The notes under the pieces are model-generated. The model saw nothing but the letters and a program-made list of their open reading frames with translations, searched no databases and was not told the DNA's origin. A DNA stretch of 21,816 bases from JBLHGN01 sp047616325. GTDB lineage: Bacteria > Pseudomonadota > Gammaproteobacteria > Pseudomonadales > Cellvibrionaceae. Shown in pieces: positions 1 to 6,301 of the stretch. The stretch's first letter is position 1. Every line of letters begins with the position of its first letter. The translations under genes were made by a program, and so were the position numbers. Location of the stretch: NCBI GenBank assembly GCA_047616325.1, contig JBLHGN010000027.1, forward strand, positions 1-21,816, in the 5' to 3' direction.

Positions 1-1122
1 AATGTACGTTAACATCTCCACAACCATTTTTTGAAATTTAAGTTGGGTGGAATAATAAAGGCCTTCATCATCCAAAATACAATAACAATAATCCAATTTG
101 CCCGTGGCCTTTTTAACATTACCATTCCATAAATACCACTTAGCGCTGTCCAAGTCTTTTGTTACCCTAGCACCTTCCTCAGGATCAGACAGTACCAAAC
201 CTTTAGCGAATTGACCGAGGACGGTTAGCCGCATCGGTACATGGAACCAACCCAAAATATGTTCCACCTCAGGGTGCATAATGTATTGTAACTCTCGGAC
301 AGCATCGCCACCATCTGATGAAAACGTGATCTGTTGGTTGGCTTGCATACCTTGGTTTTCCAGCACAGACATCAATCGCTTTTTGGAGTTTTCTTCCAGC
401 GTCTGAACGAACCCAAAACGTTTTCCGGTTCTTGCTTTGGAAAAAAATTTTCCGACGATGACTTGAAAATGACTTTTCTTGTCACAGCAGTTTTTGACGT
501 AACCACCATCAATACCTACCGTTAAGGGCTTATCCGGTTTCGGTAACTGGCCCCATTCATAAGCGCAACCCGAAACAAACTCAGGCGTTTCATCAAGCGC
601 TTCATCTTGGTGATTTGCCGTTTTGTGAAGATGACGTCTTATGGTTTCTACGTTCAATGTGGCATGTATCGGCAACACATCTTTGAGCAAATCCGCGGAC
701 AATCCGTAGGACATTAACGAGGCCCGTTGTGTCTCAATATACTGTAATTCAGGGCTAATATACTCAGGCAACCATTCTGATAACAGACTGAGCGTTTTCT
801 CTTTTTCAGAATGGCAAGTACAATGATATAAGCGTTGATTGGGAAGAGATGCAATGCCAAATAACGTTTTGCATTGAATTCTTGTGCTGACTTTAATGCG
901 TCTTCGTTGCTGGCAGTGGGTGCAGCAACGGTTGGCCTCAGCATACTGCTGTGTTTGTTTTGCAACAATGATCGTTTGCAGTTTCTTCAGCACAACTTTT
1001 GATTCCGATAAGGATAAACCTATCAAATATTCTTCTGTTACACCTTTCACCAATTGAGCAATGTCTTCAATAATCGGCTGGCCTTGTTCGTTTTCAATTT
1101 TGACCTGAATGGGGATTTTCAT
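1..1122 (-). CDS. ISKra4-family-like transposase (partial, 3' end outside window)
   Basis: An unbroken reading frame of 374 codons starts at ATG 1122 (MKIPIQVKIENEQGQ) and continues past base 1 with no stop, so the C-terminus is missing from the window. Residues about 75-125 hold a Cys/His cluster (CCTHC, later CTCH) like the N-terminal zinc-finger part of these transposases. Then come GIDGGYVK, SSDGGDAVRE and ILGWFHVPMRL. The first Asp and the WFH..MRL block are typical of the DDE domain of ISKra4-family enzymes. The gene starts 23 bases after the passenger gene ends, so the two are probably co-transcribed. There is no frameshift or internal stop in the visible part, so this copy may be functional or recent. 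The family call rests on motif memory and was not searched. Confidence 0.78.
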   Translation of the reverse strand, partial: MKIPIQVKIENEQGQPIIEDIAQLVKGVTEEYLIGLSLSESKVVLKKLQTIIVAKQTQQYAEANRCCTHCQQRRRIKVSTRIQCKTLFGIASLPNQRLYHCTCHSEKEKTLSLLSEWLPEYISPELQYIETQRASLMSYGLSADLLKDVLPIHATLNVETIRRHLHKTANHQDEALDETPEFVSGCAYEWGQLPKPDKPLTVGIDGGYVKNCCDKKSHFQVIVGKFFSKARTGKRFGFVQTLEENSKKRLMSVLENQGMQANQQITFSSDGGDAVRELQYIMHPEVEHILGWFHVPMRLTVLGQFAKGLVLSDPEEGARVTKDLDSAKWYLWNGNVKKATGKLDYCYCILDDEGLYYSTQLKFQKMVVEMLTYI

Positions 1123-1145
1123 TGCGAACCACTACAAAGTAAAAA

Positions 1146-1712
1146 TTAAGCCAGCTCGCCCAACGTTTGCTTAAAACAAATATTTATTGCCGAGCGATCA
1201 AAGCGTTTGACTTCATATACCTCGATCAGTTCACGAACATCCCCAATCGTTGTCGTTGCTTCATCTCCATTACAAATGGTATCCAGTACATCAATGAGAG
1301 CCAGGGCTTCATCGCCACGATAACAGGGTGTTTTATTGACTAAACGACCCTGACCACCGGTATAAAAAGGTGTGGTCGATTCATTATTTAATTGGATATC
1401 TTCGATGCGAATATCACAGAGCCAATGATTATAAAAATTGTAGCAGTAAGTAAAGCGGCCACCGATATCGAAGGTAAAATCATCTAATTTAACATAGTGA
1501 GGATTATCACAAAAACTCATGCCGCCTTCGTAAGCAATGCCATAGTCTTTGCCATAAATATGAAAGCAGTGTAAGCACTCATTGTCCCAGCCCATGGCGA
1601 TCTGGATGATATAATGAAGGTCAGCGATTGAGGTGGATCCCAATAGACGAAGTCGACGCCATATCATGGGGCTGATGCCTCGGAGGGCAATTTTGATGGA
1701 ATAAACAGTCAC
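1146..1712 (-). CDS. pRiA4b ORF-3-like protein, IS passenger gene
   Basis: This is a 188-residue protein with the layout of the plasmid pRiA4b ORF-3 family: YSIKIALRGISPMIWRR at the N-terminus, then LHYIIQIAMGWDNECLHCFHIYG, then DFTFDIGGRFTYCYNFYNHWLCDI. These W/H/F-rich blocks are the recognisable core of the family. The biochemical function of the family is unknown. Homologues are often found as accessory genes beside ISKra4-type transposases, which fits its place here. The start is GTG at 1712. No in-frame ATG lies between it and the upstream stop TGA, and there is no clear Shine-Dalgarno sequence. A shorter start is possible. Confidence 0.7.
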   Translation of the reverse strand: MTVYSIKIALRGISPMIWRRLRLLGSTSIADLHYIIQIAMGWDNECLHCFHIYGKDYGIAYEGGMSFCDNPHYVKLDDFTFDIGGRFTYCYNFYNHWLCDIRIEDIQLNNESTTPFYTGGQGRLVNKTPCYRGDEALALIDVLDTICNGDEATTTIGDVRELIEVYEVKRFDRSAINICFKQTLGELA

Positions 1713-1781
1713 GATGGAGGTCTCTCAAGTCAGGCAAAACTTGAGCCTCTCGCATCTTAAGTGGTTGTAAAAGTATCAATT

Positions 1782-1830
1782 GGGCTGCCCCACACTTTGT
1801 GGCGCCCTCCCAAGGCAAGTAGTCTGCCTT
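1782..1830. repeat. Two adjacent inverted repeats near the IS right end
   Basis: The first hairpin is imperfect: GGGC...CCACA-CTT-TGTGG...GCCC at 1782-1807. The second is a perfect 6-bp stem, AAGGCA-N7-TGCCTT, at 1812-1830. They lie between the IS passenger gene and the pnp terminator. Hairpins like these could be the sub-terminal part of the element or protein-binding sites. The left IS end is not visible, so it cannot be shown that either is a terminal inverted repeat. Confidence 0.4.
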
Positions 1831-1840
1831 ATTCAACCAT

Positions 1841-1866
1841 AAAAAAACCCGCCATGGCGGGTTTTA
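1841..1866 (-). terminator. Rho-independent terminator of pnp
   Basis: The perfect palindrome AAAACCCGCC-ATGGCGGGTTTT spans 1844-1865, and on the minus strand it is followed by a run of seven T (1847-1841). It begins 27 bases after the pnp stop and probably ends the whole ribosome/RNA-metabolism transcript. The insertion sequence lies just beyond it. Confidence 0.85.
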
Positions 1867-1892
1867 AATAACAACGATCAGCGACCCTTGTA

Positions 1893-4028
1893 TTAATTAC
1901 CGTCGTGACCTTGGTCCGAATCTGATTCAGATACTTCGGGCTTTTCAATCAAATCCTTAATTGAAAGCTTAATTCGGCCTCTAGCATCAACATCCAAGCA
2001 CTTAACATCAACTTCCTGCCCCTCTTCGAGATAGTCACTCACTTTCTGTACACGCTCGTGGGCGATTTGAGAAATATGAACCAGACCGTCTTTACCCGGC
2101 AAAAAGTTAATGAAAGCACCAAAATCAACGATACGAACCACTTTACCTTTATAGGTGGCTCCAATCTCAGCTTCTGCGGTGATTTCTTCCACTTTATTGA
2201 TGGCTAGTTGCATACCCTCGGCGTCGCTGGCATAGATTTTAACAGTGCCGTCATCGTCGATATCGATAGAAGCACCCGACTCCTCGGTAATGGCCCGAAT
2301 TGTAGCGCCACCTTTACCAATAATGTCGCGAATCTTGTCAGGATGAACTTTAATCGAATGGTATTGAGGAGCCGATTCGCTCAATTCTGTGCGCGAAACC
2401 GCAATCACCTTGTTCATCTCGGTTAAGATGTGAAGACGAGCACTGAGGGCCTGCTCTAAGGCGATCTCCATGATCTCTTCGGTGATACCTTCAATCTTAA
2501 TGTCCATTTGCAGTGCGGTAATGCCGTCTGCCGTTCCTGCAACTTTAAAATCCATGTCGCCAAGATGATCTTCATCACCCAGAATATCGGTCAAAACGGC
2601 AAAGCCATTCTCTTCTTTAACCAAACCCATGGCAATTCCGGCAACAGGTGCACGCAAAGGAACACCAGCGTCCATCAAAGCCAAGCTTGCGCCACACACC
2701 GAAGCCATAGAACTGGAACCGTTTGATTCCGTTATTTCGCTCACTACGCGCATGGTATATGGAAAGCTTTCGGCCGCAGGTAACACGGCGGCTATACCGC
2801 GACGAGCCAAACGACCGTGGCCTACTTCGCGGCGACCGGTGGCGCCCACACGACCGCACTCACCGACTGAGTAGGGAGGAAAATTGTAATGCAGCATGAA
2901 GTTGTCTTTACGCTCACCCTCAAGGGCATCAATAATCTGAGCATCTCGCGCTGAACCTAAAGTAGCTACAACCAATGCCTGCGTTTCACCACGAGTAAAC
3001 AACGCAGAACCGTGTACTTTTGGCAAAACACCCACTTCAACTTGCAGAGGGCGAACTGTTTTGCTGTCGCGCCCGTCAATTCGTGGCTCACCGGCTACAA
3101 CTCGACTACGAACAATCTGCTTCTCAATTTTAGCAAATACAGACTTCACGTCATCTGTTGAGAATTCAGCATTATCACCTGAGGCCAATTCCTTAACAGC
3201 CTGACCACGCAATTCATTCAAACGATCGTAGCGCTTGGCCTTATCGGTAATGCGGTAAGCCACACCGATAGAGTCTTCAAAGTCACGAGCCATAGCATCA
3301 ACTAGCTGTGCGCTAGCACTCTCTGCCGTCCATTCCCATCGGGGCTTGCCAGCATCTTTAACTAATTCGTTGATTGCGTGAATAACGGCCTGCAACTCTT
3401 GATGAGCGTAAAGCACGGCGCCCAGCATAATATCTTCGGGTAACTCTTTTGCTTCCGACTCCACCATGAGTACCGCATCTTTAGTGCCGGCAACCACCAT
3501 GTCGAGCTCAGACACTTTTAATGCAGAAAACGTAGGGTTCAATATATAGCCTTCTTCTTGACTATAACCAACTCGTGCTGTTCCTACTGGCCCATTAAAA
3601 GGTATTCCTGATATGGACAATGCTGCAGAAGTACCAATCATTGCCGCGATATCGGGGTCAACGTCTTTTTCAGCAGACACAACTGTACACATCACCTGAA
3701 CTTCGTTCATATAACCTTTGGGAAACAAAGGCCGAATTGGGCGATCAGTCAATCGTGATGTTAAAGTTTCTTTTTCTGAAGGACGTGCTTCACGCTTAAA
3801 AAAGCCACCAGGAATCTTTCCTGCCGCATAGGCTTTTTCTTGATAATGTACAGATAAAGGGAAAAAGCCTTGGCCAGGCTTGGCTTCTCTTGCGCCAACA
3901 ACGGTACACAATACCGAAGTTTTACCCATAGTAACCATTACTGCACCAGTCGCCTGACGTGCAATACGACCTGTTTCTAATACGACGGTATCGTTACCGT
4001 ACTGGAATTTTTTTATTACCGGATTCAC
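1893..4028 (-). CDS. pnp: Polyribonucleotide nucleotidyltransferase (PNPase)
   Basis: This is a full-length 711-residue PNPase, the same length as the E. coli enzyme. It is a homotrimeric 3'-5' exoribonuclease that uses phosphate to release nucleoside diphosphates and takes part in the RNA degradosome. Domains in order: first RNase PH fold (about 1-145), helical linker, second RNase PH fold (about 315-550) with phosphate-site SNGSSS at 435-440 and catalytic D487, D493 and K495 in GDEDHLGDMDFK, then KH (GKGG 571-574) and S1 (about 622-690). The start is GTG at 4028, preceded by AAGGAT. An ATG one base upstream is out of frame and reads ATG TGA, so it cannot be the start. It follows rpsO, as in most gammaproteobacteria. 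Confidence 0.98.
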   Translation of the reverse strand: MNPVIKKFQYGNDTVVLETGRIARQATGAVMVTMGKTSVLCTVVGAREAKPGQGFFPLSVHYQEKAYAAGKIPGGFFKREARPSEKETLTSRLTDRPIRPLFPKGYMNEVQVMCTVVSAEKDVDPDIAAMIGTSAALSISGIPFNGPVGTARVGYSQEEGYILNPTFSALKVSELDMVVAGTKDAVLMVESEAKELPEDIMLGAVLYAHQELQAVIHAINELVKDAGKPRWEWTAESASAQLVDAMARDFEDSIGVAYRITDKAKRYDRLNELRGQAVKELASGDNAEFSTDDVKSVFAKIEKQIVRSRVVAGEPRIDGRDSKTVRPLQVEVGVLPKVHGSALFTRGETQALVVATLGSARDAQIIDALEGERKDNFMLHYNFPPYSVGECGRVGATGRREVGHGRLARRGIAAVLPAAESFPYTMRVVSEITESNGSSSMASVCGASLALMDAGVPLRAPVAGIAMGLVKEENGFAVLTDILGDEDHLGDMDFKVAGTADGITALQMDIKIEGITEEIMEIALEQALSARLHILTEMNKVIAVSRTELSESAPQYHSIKVHPDKIRDIIGKGGATIRAITEESGASIDIDDDGTVKIYASDAEGMQLAINKVEEITAEAEIGATYKGKVVRIVDFGAFINFLPGKDGLVHISQIAHERVQKVSDYLEEGQEVDVKCLDVDARGRIKLSIKDLIEKPEVSESDSDQGHDGN

Positions 4029-4046
4029 ATTGTTATCCTTTATTTT

Positions 4047-4070
4047 GGCTGCGCCCCATTGCGCCGTGCC
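4047..4070 (-). promoter_or_regulatory. Leader stem-loop just upstream of pnp ribosome-binding site
   Basis: On the minus strand GGC-ACG-GCGC-(AATGGG)-GCGC-A-GCC can fold into a GC-rich hairpin ending about six bases before the AAGGA of pnp. In E. coli a stem-loop in the pnp leader is cut by RNase III and lets PNPase repress its own mRNA. A similar role here is inference from position only. Confidence 0.4.
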
Positions 4071-4299
4071 TATTTTCTATTTACTTATAATCGCCTGAAA
4101 AAAACATCCGTAAATTCTTCAAGGTACTCTGCAACAATAGAGCACTTACACCATTACCCTGCTCGAAAATTTTGAAAACAAACATACGACGGGCCGGTTG
4201 AGACTCTACTGCTAATAAACACCGCAGATCCTTCCGAAGTGGCGTTTTTCACAGCGTTAAATACGCGGCGGAAAAACGAAAATCTTAAGGTTTAAAACC
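4071..4299. other. rpsO-pnp intergenic region, no gene seen
   Basis: The 305 bases between rpsO and pnp hold the rpsO terminator and the pnp leader hairpin, and no convincing coding sequence. A weak sigma70-like pair (TTTACG, 18 bases, TTATAA, around 4115-4086 on the minus strand) could give pnp its own promoter, as in E. coli, but the match is poor. Confidence 0.4.
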
Positions 4300-4325
4300 A
4301 AAAATGCCCGCACGAATGCGGGCAT
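4299..4325 (-). terminator. Terminator after rpsO with UUCG loop
   Basis: On the minus strand a 9-bp stem, ATGCCCGCA-TTCG-TGCGGGCAT, is followed by five T. The UUCG tetraloop makes it very stable. It sits just after the rpsO stop codon, matching the known rpsO terminator upstream of pnp in E. coli. Confidence 0.88.
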
Positions 4326-4333
4326 CATTAACA

Positions 4334-4603
4334 CTATCGACGCAAGCCCAGTTTCTGAATAAGAGAGGCGTAACGAGACAATTCTTTTCCTTTGAGATAA
4401 TCAAGAAGCTTACGGCGTTGATTTACCATACGAATCAAACCACGACGAGAGTGGTGATCCTGCTTGTGATCAGCAAAGTGACCTTGCAGCTTGTTGATAT
4501 TAGCAGTTAAAAGCGCCACCTGAACTTCTGGAGAACCAGTGTCGCCTTCGGCTGTTTGATGTTCTTTAACAATTACGTCTTTTTCTGGAGCACTTAGTGC
4601 CAT
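4334..4603 (-). CDS. rpsO: 30S ribosomal protein S15
   Basis: This is an 89-residue protein of normal family length. It binds 16S rRNA in the central domain and helps nucleate the platform of the small subunit. Diagnostic S15 blocks are GDTGSPEVQVALLT, HFADHKQDHHSRRGLIRMVNQRRKLLDYLK and YASLIQKLGLRR at the C-terminus. The start ATG at 4603 is preceded by AAGAGGAAAG, a good ribosome-binding site. It lies between truB and pnp, its usual place. It has a 300-base upstream gap of its own and a strong terminator after it, so part of its expression is probably independent of the nusA-infB transcript. S15 represses its own mRNA in E. coli; no pseudoknot was modelled here. Confidence 0.98.
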   Translation of the reverse strand: MALSAPEKDVIVKEHQTAEGDTGSPEVQVALLTANINKLQGHFADHKQDHHSRRGLIRMVNQRRKLLDYLKGKELSRYASLIQKLGLRR

Positions 4604-4903
4604 GTTACTTTCCTCTTAAGGTGAATATGCACAGTTATCTAGTATAGTGTGTCAGTATATTTCTCTGCACACCATATAACTCGGAATGTGACGGCCGGCC
4701 CGTGCATATTTACAGGCAGGTCGTATTGGGTTGCCCCCAATTCTTGCTTTACATCTATTAACAACCGATCAAAATATTTTAGAGTAATTTATAGCAAACT
4801 AAGCAGCTACAAACCTCTGCAAACTTAAGCCTCTATAAACCCCTGCGTCTGAGCTCAGTTTCTAAAGAATTTTTGACACTACAAAACATGAGTGGCAACG
4901 CGT
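4604..4903. other. truB-rpsO intergenic region with possible rpsO promoter
   Basis: These 300 bases hold no convincing gene. On the minus strand two TATACT hexamers (4646-4641 and 4659-4654) precede rpsO and could serve as -10 elements. No good -35 is at the right distance, so the promoter call is weak. A GC-rich near-palindrome (ACGGGCCGGCCGT) lies near 4691-4703. Confidence 0.35.
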
Positions 4904-5854
4904 TTAATGCGTGCTAGGGTCCGCAATAAGCCGCTTTGGCGCGATTCGCCCATCATCGGTTATTTGCCCTACGCCTAAAAATTGCCCACATGCGTCAAAA
5001 ACGCGCACTGTATCACCTTCGTCACCGATACGATAGACTTCGTTGTCCATAACGGCTTGGCCCCGCTTAAAATAAAATGCCGAGCTCTCTTCAAGGCAGA
5101 GACTTCCCAACCCTTGTAGCGGCGAATCAACAGGCAACAGATGATGATCCAACACTTCTGCATCCTGCTCTAAACGTTCACTTTGCAAGTCGGCCAAACT
5201 CACCGCCTGGCCAATATCGTAAGTTCCCGCCCGGGTTCGGCGCAAGCCCTCTACGTGACCCCCAACCCCAAGATCACGCCCTATATCTTCGGCAAGACTA
5301 CGTATGTAGGTGCCCTTACTGCATTCAACTAATACCCTGGCCAATGCGCGCACACCGGGAATAAAGCCCAACAACTCAAAACGATATATCGTTATCTGAC
5401 GTGCTTCGCGCTCAACTTCAATGCCCTGACGAGCCAATTTATATAAAGGTTGTCCGTCTTTTTTTAAGGCTGAATACATAGGTGGGATCTGAGCGATATC
5501 GCCACGATATTTATCGATGGCTCCCTCCACATCTGCACGGGTAAGGTGTGCAGCATCGAACTCATCGACAACGCGACCTTCAGCATCGGCGGTATCGGTA
5601 TTTACCCCCAAACAAAACGTACTTTCGTAGGTTTTATCTGCATCGAGTAAATACTGCGAAAATTTGGTTGAATTGCCAAAACAAATCGGTAGCACACCCG
5701 TCGCCAATGGATCGAGCGCTCCGGTATGGCCTGCTTTAGAAGCATAAAACAAGCGTTTGGCTTGCTGCACGACATCGTTGGAAGTCATACCGACAGTCTT
5801 GTCTACCACCACCACCCCATCCAAGGGGCGACCATAATTACGTTTACGTCCCAA
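4904..5854 (-). CDS. truB: tRNA pseudouridine(55) synthase TruB
   Basis: This 316-residue TruB makes pseudouridine 55 in the T-loop of tRNAs and also acts as a tRNA chaperone. The catalytic motif GHTGALDPLATG holds the nucleophile Asp48. VDKTVGMTSNDVVQ near the N-terminus, YSALKKDGQPLYKLARQG and CSKGTYIRSLAEDIG are typical family blocks, and the C-terminal PUA-like part ends at LIADPSTH. The start is uncertain. The frame has TTG at 5854 (MGRKRNYGRP) and no ATG between it and the upstream in-frame TGA. TTG fits the usual GRRRNKGRP-like N-terminus of TruB. It lies 37 bases after rbfA in the conserved infB operon. Confidence 0.96.
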   Translation of the reverse strand: MGRKRNYGRPLDGVVVVDKTVGMTSNDVVQQAKRLFYASKAGHTGALDPLATGVLPICFGNSTKFSQYLLDADKTYESTFCLGVNTDTADAEGRVVDEFDAAHLTRADVEGAIDKYRGDIAQIPPMYSALKKDGQPLYKLARQGIEVEREARQITIYRFELLGFIPGVRALARVLVECSKGTYIRSLAEDIGRDLGVGGHVEGLRRTRAGTYDIGQAVSLADLQSERLEQDAEVLDHHLLPVDSPLQGLGSLCLEESSAFYFKRGQAVMDNEVYRIGDEGDTVRVFDACGQFLGVGQITDDGRIAPKRLIADPSTH

Positions 5855-5891
5855 TGCAATTCGCTCTCTATATCACTAATATCACGTTGCG

Positions 5892-6281
5892 CTACGCTTC
5901 ATCGTCAGCTTTATGGTGCGCTTTGTCAGACGCCACGGCTCTGTCTATTAAACTAGACAGAGCCTGGCTTTGTACCGTGGACTTATCAAAGTAAAACGTC
6001 AATTTTGGCGTTACCCGAATATTGAGATCTTTGGACATTAAGTTACGAATATAGCTCGCGGCATTGTTAAGTATCTTAACCAGCAACTCCGACTCTTCAA
6101 AATTGTCCGTTCCGACAAAGGTGACGTAGATCTTGGCGATTGCCAAATCTTTATTCACCGACACAGAATTTATATTCACCATCCCCAAACGCGGATCGCG
6201 AACCTCTTTCTGAATTATCTGAGCCAGACTGCGCTGGATAGCGTCCGCAATGCGGTCGACACGTTTAAACTCTCTTGGCAT
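5892..6281 (-). CDS. rbfA: 30S ribosome-binding factor A
   Basis: This 129-residue RbfA is a KH-fold factor that binds immature 30S subunits and helps process the 5' end of 16S rRNA, especially in the cold. Recognisable parts are MPREFKRVDRIADAIQRSLAQII at the N-terminus, VRDPRLGMVNINSVSVNKDLAIAKIYVTF, and RVTPKLTFYFDKS near the C-terminus. The last 20 residues are charged and probably disordered. It starts at ATG 6281, 20 bases after infB ends, so it is co-transcribed with infB and truB. Confidence 0.97.
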   Translation of the reverse strand: MPREFKRVDRIADAIQRSLAQIIQKEVRDPRLGMVNINSVSVNKDLAIAKIYVTFVGTDNFEESELLVKILNNAASYIRNLMSKDLNIRVTPKLTFYFDKSTVQSQALSSLIDRAVASDKAHHKADDEA

Positions 6282-6301
6282 TGCAACTTCTTCTTAATGG
6301 A

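Larger units (their letters stand above)
1..1838 (-). mobile_element. ISKra4-like insertion sequence, right part only
   Basis: The stretch holds a partial transposase gene (from 1122 off the left edge) preceded by a pRiA4b ORF-3-like passenger gene (1712-1146), both on the minus strand. ISKra4-type elements are known to carry such passengers. The left end and any target-site duplication lie outside the window. The right end is not defined by sequence. It should lie between the passenger start (1712) and the pnp terminator (1844), most likely in the hairpin-rich part 1781-1838, because the pnp terminator belongs to the host operon. Confidence 0.75.

Noticed and set aside
714..968. An 84-codon minus-strand frame inside the transposase gene
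   Set aside because: It lies in a different frame of the continuous 374-codon transposase frame and has no family features.
1621..1836. A 71-codon minus-strand frame overlapping the start of the IS passenger gene
   Set aside because: It is in another frame from the pRiA4b ORF-3-like gene, shows no known motif and runs through the hairpins near the IS end; it looks like a chance frame.
4641..4659. Two TATACT hexamers as a firm rpsO promoter
   Set aside because: No acceptable -35 is found 16-18 bases upstream of either, so only a weak candidate is noted.
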